A stretch of 45,450 nt of DNA, taken from an uncultured Sutterella sp. Its GTDB lineage: Bacteria > Pseudomonadota > Gammaproteobacteria > Burkholderiales > Burkholderiaceae_F. Where the stretch lies: contig CAJMKD010000017.1 in assembly GCA_905213905.1 (NCBI GenBank), positions 1-45,450 on the forward strand. The letters run 5' to 3'. Positions 24,298 to 34,200 of this stretch are shown here, piece by piece (position 1 is the stretch's first letter; each line of letters starts with the position of its first letter). The notes beneath the pieces were generated by a model. It saw only the letters and a list, made by a program, of their open reading frames with translations, had not been told where the DNA came from and made no database searches. The position numbers and the translations under genes were made by a program.

Positions 24298-24924
24298 TCA
24301 GGCATCAGCTAATTGCGCACTCGCGATCAACCGCTGAAGCTCTTCAGCTTTTCTCACTTCAAGCTTTCGGTAAAGATTGGCCCGGTGGTTTTCCACTGTT
24401 CTTTGCGAGATTTTCAGCCGTTCGCTGATTTCGGCGTTTTCTACGCCGCTCAGCAGCAACATCGCAATCTGCCTTTCTCTTTCCGTAAGACGGCCGCAGC
24501 GTCGCCGAGCTTCAGAAGGTGCAACCGTTCCGGCTTTCTGAAGCACATCCGCAGCTATGGCCTTTTCAATAATGCGCTGCACCTTGTCTGGGTCCAACGG
24601 CTTGGGCAGGAAATCAAATGCGCCGAACTTCATCGTCTGCACGGCCGTTTCGATATCGCCGTGCGCAGAAATGAAAATGACCGGCGTCACGATTGCTCGT
24701 TCCAGAAGAATGCGCTGCAGATCCAGCCCGGAAAGACCTGGCATTCGGATGTCAAGAAGAATGCATCCCGGCCTGCTCGGCTGGTCTTCCCGCAGAAAGG
24801 AGGCCGCATCGGCCCAGGCCGACACTTCGTAACCTTCATGCCGCAGCATGAATGACAAGGATGCACGAATCGCAGCATCGTCATCTACGATCCGAATGAG
24901 CGGGAGTTCCTCAGTCTGATGCAT
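24298..24924 (-). CDS. Two-component response regulator, FixJ/TtrR type
   Basis: This 208-residue protein starts at ATG 24924, which has an excellent GGAGGT ribosome-binding site 8 nt upstream; a longer frame to 25002 lies inside the kinase gene and is rejected. The receiver domain (8-125) has the acidic pocket VDDD, the phosphorylated aspartate D58 in ILLDIRMPG, ISAHG and the lysine in LPKPL. A LuxR-type helix-turn-helix follows (about 142-200: LTERERQIAMLLLSG, AEISERLKISQRTVENHRANL). It should act with the kinase next to it and likely controls the two flavoprotein genes by binding in 28147-28308 (inference). The gene overlaps the kinase by 14 nt. Confidence 0.94.
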   Translation of the reverse strand: MHQTEELPLIRIVDDDAAIRASLSFMLRHEGYEVSAWADAASFLREDQPSRPGCILLDIRMPGLSGLDLQRILLERAIVTPVIFISAHGDIETAVQTMKFGAFDFLPKPLDPDKVQRIIEKAIAADVLQKAGTVAPSEARRRCGRLTERERQIAMLLLSGVENAEISERLKISQRTVENHRANLYRKLEVRKAEELQRLIASAQLADA

Positions 24925-26665
24925 TTTCTGACACCTCCGGAAGAGAGAGCGAAGCACCGAGTCCGCCTGCGGCTGACCGGAACAATTCCAATCTCCCGCC
25001 ATGAGCTTCAGCTATGGAGCGCACAATAGCGAGACCCAGCCCGAATCCGTCCGGCTTGGTTGACTCCAGTACGCTTTCAATCTCGGCAAGCCTGCCGGCT
25101 TCAAGCTTCGGCCCCCGGTCCGTAACGATCAGCTGCAAGCCGCCCCGCCCGACGTCTTTCGATAAAATCAGACTGATTGCTGGATCAGTCATCCCTACCT
25201 GCGCCTCCGCGGCGTTGCGAAGGAGATTGACAATGGCAAGTTCTATTTCAAACGGGTCGATGAAGACAAAACCGTCATCTGTCACAGCCGTTTCTACCGG
25301 CACATATCCCAACGACGTCGAATGAAAGCTTCGAACCGCTTCCTCAGTTATTTCTGAAAAACGGCGTGCATCGCGCCTCACTTCTCTTGACCTTGCATAG
25401 TCCCTGATCTTTTGAACAATCGCGTCGGAGCGCTTCGTTTCCATCAGAATGCCGTCGGCCGCCTCAAGCATCTCGGCCGACCCCTGGTGCTTCAAAAGCA
25501 TTTTCTTGAGCGAATACGCCCAGAGGCCGATTGCACTGAGCGGCTGCCGGATTTCATGCGCGAACAGAGTGCTCATCTGTCCGATTACGCCGACTTTCTG
25601 TATTTTGCTCAATCTTTGCGCGACCGTTTTTGCCTGCCGTTCCGCTTCCTTTTGCTTGTCGAGCGCCTCCGAGAGCGCCTCCGTGCGCTGCCGAACCAGA
25701 CGTCCCAAAAGCAAGCTGTTGGCGACCAGAGCCCCAAGACCGGCAAATGCAAAATAGAACCAAGGCTTGTATTCATTCCAGATGCGCGGCAGCGACCATC
25801 GGCGAAGCGGGGCATTGAAGTCTTTTTCCAGCACCCGCAGCATCCGATCCGTCTCACTGAAGTCAGTGGCAACCTGCCATGAGAAGCCATCGCTTGTCGG
25901 CGGCATAGCCAGAAGCGCCAGGGTGACGGCTCTCGATATGGCGGGCGGCGCTGCCGGCGTTGTTGCGAGCGTCAAGTTCGGGTACAGCTTTGTCGAATGG
26001 AAGCAGTGCAAAGACGTATGCTGCTGTGGATTAAGAACGCGCAGCCTGGCAGTCTCCACGACATGGGTCTCGGCATACCATTCAATCAAGCATGCCGGCA
26101 GAACCACCGCATCGGCAACGCCCTGCTTCAGCGTTTCGAGCAGCGCTGGAAGTTCTGCTCTCAAAGGAATCAGCCCGCCGATTTTTCCTTCTGGTACTTT
26201 TTCGACAAATTCGGCACGAAGCATGTCGGCCTGCGCGCCGGCTTCATCAGGATTGAACGCAACGCGGGCTCCTTTCAGATCCTGAATTCTCTGCATGGCA
26301 AGCTCTTCGCCGCGAACCAGCACCAGCGCGCCATCCGATTGGTTGGGATCTTCCGCCCGATTCGACACCATCGTAGCCAGATCCCGGGCACCGAAAGGCA
26401 AAGCCTGACGATAGATTGCCCCGGAAGCTATGAAAAAAGCGGCTTCCCGATGCTCTACTGCCCCAAGAAGCGCAGCTTTCGGCTTGAGACAAACCTCGAT
26501 CTGATAATCCGGCAAAGCAGCGGCGAGCGCCGTCTGCGTATTCCGCACCAGCGGTTCATGCATGTCGGAAACGTCGTCCAGAGCAACAAACAGCTTCAGG
26601 CTGTCAGCACAAACAGGAACCGATGCCAGCAAGAGAATCAGGCAGAACGGCAATGCCCTTTTCAT
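24911..26665 (-). CDS. Sensor histidine kinase with periplasmic PhnD-like binding domain (TtrS-like)
   Basis: The 584-residue protein has a signal peptide (FCLILLLASVPVCADS). A periplasmic solute-binding domain of the phosphonate/PhnD type follows (about 21-290: LKLFVALDD, LKGARVAFNPDEAGAQADMLR, LKQGVADAVVLPACLIEWYAE). One membrane helix (302-320) leads to a coiled stretch and a kinase core with H370 in FAHEIRQPLSAIG, the N box IVNLLRNAAEAQ, a degenerate G1 box DRGPKL, and GFGLGLAIVRSIAEAHGG. TtrS kinases of this layout sense oxyanions such as tetrathionate; here the neighbouring flavoproteins suggest an organic electron acceptor instead. It overlaps the flavoprotein stop in ATGA, forming an operon with it and the regulator. 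Confidence 0.93.
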   Translation of the reverse strand: MKRALPFCLILLLASVPVCADSLKLFVALDDVSDMHEPLVRNTQTALAAALPDYQIEVCLKPKAALLGAVEHREAAFFIASGAIYRQALPFGARDLATMVSNRAEDPNQSDGALVLVRGEELAMQRIQDLKGARVAFNPDEAGAQADMLRAEFVEKVPEGKIGGLIPLRAELPALLETLKQGVADAVVLPACLIEWYAETHVVETARLRVLNPQQHTSLHCFHSTKLYPNLTLATTPAAPPAISRAVTLALLAMPPTSDGFSWQVATDFSETDRMLRVLEKDFNAPLRRWSLPRIWNEYKPWFYFAFAGLGALVANSLLLGRLVRQRTEALSEALDKQKEAERQAKTVAQRLSKIQKVGVIGQMSTLFAHEIRQPLSAIGLWAYSLKKMLLKHQGSAEMLEAADGILMETKRSDAIVQKIRDYARSREVRRDARRFSEITEEAVRSFHSTSLGYVPVETAVTDDGFVFIDPFEIELAIVNLLRNAAEAQVGMTDPAISLILSKDVGRGGLQLIVTDRGPKLEAGRLAEIESVLESTKPDGFGLGLAIVRSIAEAHGGRLELFRSAAGGLGASLSLPEVSENASD

Positions 26666-28146
26666 TTGAGACTCCGCTTCAGGAAGCGATGCATCTCTTC
26701 AGCCGCCACTCTGCCGAAACCGTTGGCCTTTGCGAATGCCGTTCCTGTAATGTACGAACGGCCGTGAAAACCGCCGCACACTTCGCCTGCCGCATAAAGA
26801 CCAGGGATGGGTGCGCCTTTGGAATCCAGCACCTCGGCATCCGGCGAAACGACAAGTCCGCAGTATGTACCCATCACGCCCGCCTGAGCCGGCATGATGA
26901 AGTACGGAGGATGTTCGATGCAGATCGGAACGCCGTAACCGGACGACAGGGATCGGCGGCCGATCGGATCCTTCCCGATGGGAGCCTGCGCGTTGTATGC
27001 GTCGACTGTTCGCTGCACAGCCTCAGCGTCGAGACCGGCTGCGGCTGAAGCCTGCGCAATTGTTTCACCCCGGAAGACATAGTCGGGAATCACGCCTTCA
27101 TCAATGCTTCGCCACAGCAGCGCGTCGTTGGGACGCACCCGCATTTGCCTGCGCCTCATTTCGTCGTCAAAAAGAATGTACGTTCCGTATCCCGGCTCAC
27201 GAAGCGCTGCTGAGCCAAGATCCTTGTAGGGGATCGACTCATCTACAAAACGCTTGCCCTTTTGATTAAGAATGATCCCTCCAGCGTAGTAGACAAGCGT
27301 AAAGTCCCGGATGCTCGACGGATGCATCGTGAAGCCATATGAAGCAGTGATGAAATCCATGTCGCGTAGCGTCGCGCCTATTGCTGCCGCCATCACAAGC
27401 CCGTCGCCGTCGGAACCGATGCCGGAAACTCGGGCCGCCCGCTCCATCAGCGGCGCGTACTTTTTCATCAGCGTCTTGTTCCGCGAGAAGCCGCCCGTCG
27501 CAATCAGCACTGCCCGGCTTCGGATCGTCCGGCGCTTGCCTGCCATCCGTGCCTCAACACCTGCAATGCGGCCGTTTTCGATCAAAAGCTTCGATGCCCT
27601 GGCTCCGACAACAACTCGCACGCCGCCTTTGAGGGCTTCCAGCAAAAGCAGGTTGACGACAGCCGCAGGATCAAAGGTGTGCGCTCTCGGCACGCTCATG
27701 CCGCTCGCAAGCGAAATAGACATAGGCTTCACCCCGCGGGCAAGCACCCACTCATACTGCTTGCGGCTGACCTGCACCAGACGGCGGACCAGCCGGACAT
27801 CATTTTTGCCGCCGCCCGTGCGAAGCATGTCGTCGACAAAGAGTTCATCCGAATCCTCAATGCCAAGCCGTCTCAGCATTGCTGTTCCTGAAACCGCCCA
27901 CTGACCGCCGCAAATAATGGAGGATCCGCCCACAAAGGGTTCTTTTTCAAGCACAACGACTCGCTCAATGCCGAGCTCAATCGCGCGGCATGCTGCAGTA
28001 AGACCTGCTGCGCCGCTCCCAATAATGACGACGTCTGCATCTGCCGGCAGAAGCTCTGCCTTCTCTGCTGCGAAAGCGCTGCGGGCTCCTTGGGCAAAAG
28101 CACAGCCAAGTGCGGCTCCCGTCAATAGCAATGTTCGTCGCTGCAT
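26662..28146 (-). CDS. Tat-exported FAD-dependent reductase, flavocytochrome c/fumarate reductase family
   Basis: The 494-residue protein starts at ATG 28146 behind a GGGGGAG ribosome-binding site. The leader has a twin-arginine pattern (MQRRTLLLTGAALGCAFAQG), which points to export of the folded flavoprotein. FAD-binding motifs are DVVIIGSGAAGLTAACRAIELG, VVLEKEPFVGGSS and, at the C-terminus, GLYAAGEVCGGFHGRSYITGTAFAKAN read in two parts. Substrate-side family stretches include SGYGVPICI and VMGTYCGLVVS. Family members reduce fumarate, urocanate or related enoates with electrons from a separate cytochrome; no haem-binding CxxCH is present here. It leads the operon with the kinase and regulator and is similar to the divergent gene. 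Confidence 0.93.
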   Translation of the reverse strand: MQRRTLLLTGAALGCAFAQGARSAFAAEKAELLPADADVVIIGSGAAGLTAACRAIELGIERVVVLEKEPFVGGSSIICGGQWAVSGTAMLRRLGIEDSDELFVDDMLRTGGGKNDVRLVRRLVQVSRKQYEWVLARGVKPMSISLASGMSVPRAHTFDPAAVVNLLLLEALKGGVRVVVGARASKLLIENGRIAGVEARMAGKRRTIRSRAVLIATGGFSRNKTLMKKYAPLMERAARVSGIGSDGDGLVMAAAIGATLRDMDFITASYGFTMHPSSIRDFTLVYYAGGIILNQKGKRFVDESIPYKDLGSAALREPGYGTYILFDDEMRRRQMRVRPNDALLWRSIDEGVIPDYVFRGETIAQASAAAGLDAEAVQRTVDAYNAQAPIGKDPIGRRSLSSGYGVPICIEHPPYFIMPAQAGVMGTYCGLVVSPDAEVLDSKGAPIPGLYAAGEVCGGFHGRSYITGTAFAKANGFGRVAAEEMHRFLKRSLK

Positions 28147-28308
28147 TTGCTCCCCCTCTGCTTTGATTCTGCAGCAAAGACGCCGCAGACAGCAGCTGCA
28201 CCGAATCACGCCTTGCCGCGCATCACTGTACCTAGGTACGGCCTGAGAAAAACTGTATGCGTGCAGACGTTTTCAACGTTGCAGCACAAGACCAAAGGAG
28301 ATAAAAAC
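28147..28308. promoter_or_regulatory. Divergent promoter region of the two flavoprotein genes, with a 12-bp palindrome
   Basis: The 162-nt gap must hold both promoters. It contains the perfect palindrome GTACCTAGGTAC (28228-28239), roughly central, and a repeated ACGTT motif (AACGTT and GACGTT) close to the plus-strand gene. A palindrome of this kind is a natural operator for the response regulator encoded in the left operon; this is inference. No pair of promoter hexamers stands out. Confidence 0.55.
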
Positions 28309-29790
28309 ATGACAAACCGCAGAACCTTCATCAAAGCCGGTTTATTGACCGCCGCTGCAGGCATGACCGCCTCCGCGTCAGCCGTTCCGCTTTCTGCAGG
28401 AAAATGGGATGAGGAATTCGACTTCGTCGTGATCGGCGCAGGTGCTGCCGGCCTGGTTGCGGCAAGCCACGCTGCTGAAGCCGGCCTCAAGGTCCTTGTT
28501 GTGGAAAAAATGGGCCTCGTCGGCGGTTCATCGCTGCTTTGCGGCGGCAAGTGGTCTGTTGCCGGGACCGAAATGCAGAAATCCAAAGGCATTGAAGACA
28601 GTGCCGACAAATTCTTCGAAGACATGATGAAGACGGGACAGAATATGAATGATCCCGCCCTCGTGCGCGCCTTCATCAAGGCTTCGAAGGAAGAATACGA
28701 CTGGGCTCTGAAGCAGGGTCTCAAGCCCTCAACCGTGGCTATTGCTTCGGGCATGAGCGTTCCTCGTGCGCATGCCTTCGAGCCGCCTGAAGTCATCGGC
28801 TTCTATCAAAAGTATGCGACAGAGAAAGGCGCAGAAATCCGGCTCAATACAGCAGCAAAACGCCTGATCTGGGATTCGGATGCTTCCCGAGTTGCGGGCG
28901 TCCGCATTGAAAGAGCAAAGAAACTCTCGACCGTCAAGGCAAAGCTTGGCGTTCTGGTTGCTGCCGGCGGATTCTCCCGCAATCCGGACATGCTCGGCAA
29001 ATATGCGCCGCCCATGAAGTGGGCCGCCGTCATCGCCGGCATGGGCACGACGGGCGACGGCATGCTGCTCGCACAGGATTGCGGCGCTGACGTGCTGGAC
29101 ACCAACTACGTCAAGGCTTCCTATGGCTTCCGTCTCAATCCGACAAGCATCAGTGACATGACGACGATTTATTACGCCGGTGCCATTATTGTCAACAAGG
29201 ATGCCAAGCGCTTTGTCAACGAATCTCTGAGCTACAAGCTTCTTGGCGACGAGGCCCTCTCTCAGCCCGAACATAAGAGCTGGCTGGTCTTTGACGATGC
29301 GATGCGACGCGAACAGATGAAGATACGCGCCATCGACAAGAAGATGTGGGCCCCGTTTGATGAAGGCAAGTCCGTTGCATTTGCCGTGAGCGGCGAAACC
29401 ATTGAAGAAACCGCACAAAAAGCCGGTCTTGATCCGAAAGCTCTGGCCGAAACAGTGCGCGAATACAACGAAGCTGCGCCGGCAGGCAAAGACACGCTCG
29501 GACGCACGTCGCTTTCTTCCGGATACGGCAAGCCCATCCCTCTTGCCAAGGGACCGTTCTTCATTATGCCGGCAACTGCAGGCATGATTGGGACGTACTG
29601 CGGCGTTCGGATTGACCCGAAGGCGCACGTCATCGACGTCTTCGGGGATCCGATTCCCGGACTGCTTGCTGCCGGCGAATGCACGGGCGGCGTGCACGGC
29701 GCAGCTTACATGACCGGCAGGGCTTTCGGAAAGGCAATTGCGTACGGCCGCATCGCAGCGCACACCATTATCGAGAGTTCAAAGAAATAG
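28309..29790 (+). CDS. Tat-exported FAD-dependent reductase, flavocytochrome c/fumarate reductase family
   Basis: This 493-residue protein starts at ATG 28309 with GGAG 8 nt upstream; the open frame extends upstream to 28147 without coding character. The twin-arginine leader is TNRRTFIKAGLLTAAAG with an Ala-x-Ala-like cleavage region. FAD motifs are FDFVVIGAGAAGLVAASHAA and VVEKMGLVGGSSLLCGG. The C-terminal part has SGYGKPIPL, GMIGTYCGVRIDPKAH, PGLLAAGECTGGVHGAAY and GRAFGKAIAYGRIAA. It is clearly a paralogue of the divergent gene, and the pair probably reduce different or alternative substrates in the periplasm. No haem domain is present, so an external cytochrome or quinol link is needed. 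Confidence 0.94.
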   Translation: MTNRRTFIKAGLLTAAAGMTASASAVPLSAGKWDEEFDFVVIGAGAAGLVAASHAAEAGLKVLVVEKMGLVGGSSLLCGGKWSVAGTEMQKSKGIEDSADKFFEDMMKTGQNMNDPALVRAFIKASKEEYDWALKQGLKPSTVAIASGMSVPRAHAFEPPEVIGFYQKYATEKGAEIRLNTAAKRLIWDSDASRVAGVRIERAKKLSTVKAKLGVLVAAGGFSRNPDMLGKYAPPMKWAAVIAGMGTTGDGMLLAQDCGADVLDTNYVKASYGFRLNPTSISDMTTIYYAGAIIVNKDAKRFVNESLSYKLLGDEALSQPEHKSWLVFDDAMRREQMKIRAIDKKMWAPFDEGKSVAFAVSGETIEETAQKAGLDPKALAETVREYNEAAPAGKDTLGRTSLSSGYGKPIPLAKGPFFIMPATAGMIGTYCGVRIDPKAHVIDVFGDPIPGLLAAGECTGGVHGAAYMTGRAFGKAIAYGRIAAHTIIESSKK

Positions 29791-29828
29791 GCAAGCTGCT
29801 TGACTAAAAACTCTGCTTCCTGAATACT

Positions 29829-29861
29829 CAGCGCCCGTTTCGCACTGCGAGACGGGCGCTG
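29829..29861. terminator. Long GC-rich hairpin between convergent genes
   Basis: CAGCGCCCGT pairs with ACGGGCGCTG, and the inner TCGC pairs with GCGA across a single mismatch, giving about 14 bp with a 3-nt loop. It lies between the plus-strand flavoprotein stop and the minus-strand aminotransferase stop, so it can serve both. T-tracts are poor on both strands. Confidence 0.65.
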
Positions 29862-29876
29862 GCATTATGTATGAAT

Positions 29877-31271
29877 TTAATCGGCAGCGTCGCCCTGCGT
29901 CATTGCTTCGACTTCCGCTCTAGCCTTCGGCAGTTCCTCACAGACAATGTCGATCGCCCGATGAACATGTTCAAAGTCATGCGCCGCCGACAGGAAGAAC
30001 CGCAGGCGCGCCGCGCCCTCCTCCACCACCGGATAAATGATCGGCATAACGTTGATGCGCCGCTCAAAGAGGCGCGCCGCAAGCTTGCCGGCGAGCAGCG
30101 AGCTGCCGAGCATGACGGGCACCACGGCATAGCCTTCCGCCGCGCCGGTGTCGAGTCCCTTTTCCTTCGCATAGCGAACGAACTCGTGGCTCACGTCCTG
30201 GAGCTTCTTCACTCGCCAGGGCTCCGCGAGCATCATCTCCAGCGCCCGCTTGGCTGCGGCCGCAAGCACGGGCGACATGCCGACGCTGTAGACGAAGCCC
30301 GGCGACGTGAACTTCAGAAGCTCAACAAGCGCCTTCGTGCCCGCAATGTAGCCTCCGCACGTGCAGCAGGTTTTGGAGAGCGTCCCCATCCACATGTCGA
30401 CGTCCTTGGGCGACACGCCGAAGTGCTCCGCCGTGCCGCGGCCGGTTTTGCCGAGCACGCCGAGCGCATGGGCTTCGTCGACCATGAGGAAGCACCCCCA
30501 GGCCTTCTTGAGGCGAATGAGGTTCGGCAGATCGGCCACGTTGCCGTCCATGGAGAAGACGCCTTCCGTCACGATCAGCGCGCGCTGCGCCTTGGGACGG
30601 TGCTCCTTCAGGAGACGCTCGAGCGACGCCATGTCGTTGTGCGGAAAGCTGATGCGCTTCGCGCCCGAAGTCATCGCGCCCATCACGATCGAATTGTGCG
30701 AAAGCGAATCGTGGAAGATCACGTCCTGCGGACCGAAGAGCTTCCCGATCGTCGACACGTTCGTTGCGTGTCCGCTCACGTAGACGACGCAGTCCTCCGC
30801 CTCATAGATGTCGGCGAGCTGCTTCTCGAGCGCACGGTGCGGCGGGCGTTCGCCCGAGACGAGGCGGGAAGCCGAGGCGCTCGTGCCGTAGCGCTGAAGC
30901 GCTTCCTCGGCGGCTTCCGCCAACGCCGGATGGCCGTTCAGATCGAGATAATCGTAGGTGGAGAAGTTGAGGTACTTCACGCCGCCGATCGAGGTTTCAG
31001 CCTTTGCAATGCCGTCATGGCAAAGGAAGAAAGGATTGAGGATGCCCGCGCGCTTGGCAACCTCCTGCTCCATGCGGAGCTGCTTCAGGGCAGGAAACTC
31101 CTCGAACGAGGTCATCTTCGGGTCCGGCTTCCAGATCGCCGCGTCAAGCGTGCGTTCCGCGCCGCCCGACGCGCCGGGTCGGCGCAACGATTTCAGCAGC
31201 GACGATCTTTCTCCGGCCGAGAGGCCGAAAAGGCGGTTGCCGGATCCTGCGTTCGAAGCATGTTCTGCCAT
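29877..31271 (-). CDS. Alpha-oxoamine synthase (serine palmitoyltransferase/BioF-like), PKS-linked
   Basis: The 464-residue PLP enzyme has fold-type I features: YLNFSTYDYLDLNGHP, the substrate loop GTSASASRLVSGE, VVYVSGHATNVSTI, FHDSLSHNSI, TEGVFSMDGNVADLP, VDEAHALGVLG (D265, H268) and the PLP lysine K300 in TLSKTCCTCGGYIAG. Such enzymes condense an amino acid with an acyl thioester, lose CO2 and leave a 2-amino ketone. An extra N-terminal segment of about 60 residues (SAGERSSLLKSL inside) is not part of the catalytic fold and might dock to the PKS. It starts 8 nt after the PKS stop, so the acyl donor is most likely the PKS acyl carrier protein. Biotin or haem synthesis is a less likely alternative given the context. 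Confidence 0.9.
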   Translation of the reverse strand: MAEHASNAGSGNRLFGLSAGERSSLLKSLRRPGASGGAERTLDAAIWKPDPKMTSFEEFPALKQLRMEQEVAKRAGILNPFFLCHDGIAKAETSIGGVKYLNFSTYDYLDLNGHPALAEAAEEALQRYGTSASASRLVSGERPPHRALEKQLADIYEAEDCVVYVSGHATNVSTIGKLFGPQDVIFHDSLSHNSIVMGAMTSGAKRISFPHNDMASLERLLKEHRPKAQRALIVTEGVFSMDGNVADLPNLIRLKKAWGCFLMVDEAHALGVLGKTGRGTAEHFGVSPKDVDMWMGTLSKTCCTCGGYIAGTKALVELLKFTSPGFVYSVGMSPVLAAAAKRALEMMLAEPWRVKKLQDVSHEFVRYAKEKGLDTGAAEGYAVVPVMLGSSLLAGKLAARLFERRINVMPIIYPVVEEGAARLRFFLSAAHDFEHVHRAIDIVCEELPKARAEVEAMTQGDAAD

Positions 31272-31279
31272 GATGTTCG

Positions 31280-34200
31280 TCAGCTCCCAATGTTCTTAAG
31301 TACGTCAGACTTCATTTCGTCGCTCATCACAACGCCGTGCTTTTCTGCGAGCACGTCGAGCGCCTGCTCATCGGTGCTCTTCTTGGCAATCATCTGCCAG
31401 AAGCGTTCGGCAATGGTGCGGATCGTTGCACCGCCCGAAAGCGACACGGCCGGAATTTTAAGGCCGAGCCGCTCTTCGAGCGCAGCCGCGAGCTCGACCA
31501 CCATGAGGGAATCCATGCCGATGTCGGCGACCGGCTGATTGACGTTGAGCCCCGTGGCAGCCACACCCATGAGCGACGCCACTTCTTCGGCCACGTAGCC
31601 CGTGAGCATCGCAACGGCTTCTTCCTCGGTCTTGCCGGCAAAGCGGTCTTCGAGCGAAACCTTTTCGTCGCGCGCCGTGCCGACGCTCGACCAGATCGGC
31701 GCAAAGCGCTCGGATCCTGCCGCCGGCAGATCGGCGAGGCGCTGCCAGTTGACGGCAAAGAAGGACATCGACGGCTTGCCCGAAAGAATGCCGGTCTCGA
31801 GCGCGTCGAGCACATCGGCCGAGCTGAGCGCCGGTGTACCGAGCGTCATCTCAAGCACCTTCTTGGCGGAGGGATTGCTCTTCAGCATGCCGACGTCGCT
31901 CACAGGGCCCCAGCCGATCGAGAGGGCGCGAATGCCTGCGCCGCGCGCTTCCTCGACTACCTTTTCCATCGCCGCATTGGCCGCCACGTAATTCGCCTGG
32001 CCGGGATTCCCGAGAAGAACCGTCGCGGAAGAAAACACCGCGAAGAACTTCGGCGCAAGAGACTTCATGCGGATATAGTCGAGGAGCCGCTCTGCGGCGA
32101 CGACCTTCGGCCGCCAGGTTGCGGCGCAGTCGTCGTCCGTCAGGTTGCGGATGAAGGCGTCGTGAATCACGCCGGCGGCGTGCACGATGCCAACAACGGG
32201 CGGCAGGCCCTGCAGCGCTTCATCGAGCTTCTCAAAGACTTCGCTCTTGTCCGCAGCACCGAGATCGACCGCGGGCGTCCTCACCGCAACGCCGCGCGCA
32301 GTCAGCGCTTCGACAAAGGTCCTGGCGGATTCGGTCGCGCCGCTTCTCGTGACGAGGACGAGCGCCTTTGCGCCGCGTTCGGCCATGCGCTCGGCCGTCT
32401 TCCGGCCGAGGCCGCCGAGGCCGCCCGTGATGATCACGGTGCCGCCATTGCACATTGAAGCAAAGGAAGACGCATCGGCGTTTTCGGCCGCAGAAGCGTT
32501 GCGGTCAAGATCGGTCTTCACGACGACGAGCTTCCCGATCTGCTGCGAGGCCTGCATCGTCTGGAAGGCTTCGGCCGCGTTTTCGGCCGCGAACATCATG
32601 AAGGGCAAAGGCCTGAAGTCGCCCTTCTCGAAATGATCGAGCACTTCGGAGAAAAGCCTGCCGGCAAGCGCCGGCGCATCGACGAGAATCTGGTCCGCAT
32701 CGATGCCGAAGTAGGAGATGTTCCGGCGGAACGGGCGCAGGAACATCGGGCTGTCGGCATAGAAGTCGCGCTTGCCGAGCTCGAGGAAGCGGCCGAGCGG
32801 CGCAAGAAGCTCGAGCGACTTTTCCGCGCCCGCGCCCGCGAGCGAATTGAGCACGAGATCCACGCCCCGGCCGTTGGTGTCGCGGCGGATTTCATCCGCG
32901 AAGGCGAGCGAGCGCGAATTGTAGACATGCTTCACGCCGAGACGGCGGAGCAGCGTGCGCTTCGCGTCGGTGCCCGCCGTCGCATAGACCTCAAGGCCGA
33001 GGAGCGAAGCGACCTGAATCGCCGCCAGACCGACGCCGCCCGCAGCGCCGTGAATCAGAATGGATTCGCCCGGCTGCGCGCGTCCGAGCCAGGACACGGC
33101 GTACCAGGCCGTGAAGAAGGCCACCGGCACAGAAGCGGCTTCGGCGAAGGACAGCGACGCCGGCTTTTTCGCTGCAGCCGTTTCCGTCGTCGTGATGACG
33201 GAGCTGAAGCAGGCGGGCGCAAAAGCAACCACCGCATCGCCGGGACGGAACTTCGTCACGCCCGAACCCACACCCGTCACAACGCCTGAAGCTTCGAGAC
33301 CCATCGTGGGACCCGAGAAGCCGTTTTCAAGCGCATCTTCGGGGAGCATCCCCATCGCCCACATGACGTCGCGGAAATTGAGGCCGGTCGCTCGAACGTC
33401 CACGCGGATTTCGTCCGGCGCGAGCGGCTTCTGCGCGTCCTCGCGCTTCCAGTAGAGGCGCTCAAGGCGGCCCGGCGAATCAAACGCAAGCGTCTTCGCG
33501 CACGATCCGGACGCTTCGTCCGCCATCCTGCGGCGGCTCGCCGAGGTCACAGTGCGCACGAAGAGCCGGCCGCCGAGAACGGCCGCTTCGTCGCGAACCG
33601 TTTCGGGATCCGCAGCAAAAGCTCCTGCCAAGGCCGCGGCGCGCGCGAGCGTCTGAGGCTCGTCATCTGCCGCCGAGAGAACCGCTGCTGAAACAGAGCG
33701 GCACTCATTGCGGAAGACGCGCACCATTGCCATGGCCGCATCGCCGGCAGCCGTGCCGAGCGGCGCGCCCGGCAGGCCGCTCACGGCCGGGACAACGAAG
33801 AGGAAGCGAAGATCTTCCGGCATGTCCGTCGTATCAGCAGCCGCTTCGAGCGCCTTCAGCAGGCCGAACATGGCGGTCGGGAAATCGTTCTTATTGTCGA
33901 AACCGAACGAAGCCACGCACGTCGAGTGCGGCTTGAGGCTTCTCAGAGCCGCATTCCAGTCCGTGCCTTCTGCGCCTTCATCCATGCGGACAACTTCAGC
34001 ATCCGGCCTTGTCCCGCGGAATGCCGCTTCAAAAGCCGATGCCGTTGCCGTGCTCTCGATCATGAACAGACGTCGGGACTCGGCAGCCGCAGATTCGACG
34101 GCAGCTTCATCGCAGCCCTTCGCGGGCGCGTCGGCGGCATCCCCCTTCTTCACGCCCAGGAGACAGATTCTCGGCGCAAGAAGCGATGCTTCATCAAGCG

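Noticed and set aside
24925..25002. Longer response regulator from 25002
   Set aside because: The added residues lie within the kinase gene and look non-natural; the ATG at 24924 has a strong ribosome-binding site.
29871..31538. 555-residue plus-strand ORF opposite the oxoamine synthase
   Set aside because: It is a shadow ORF crossing two clear minus-strand genes, with no domain or start signal.
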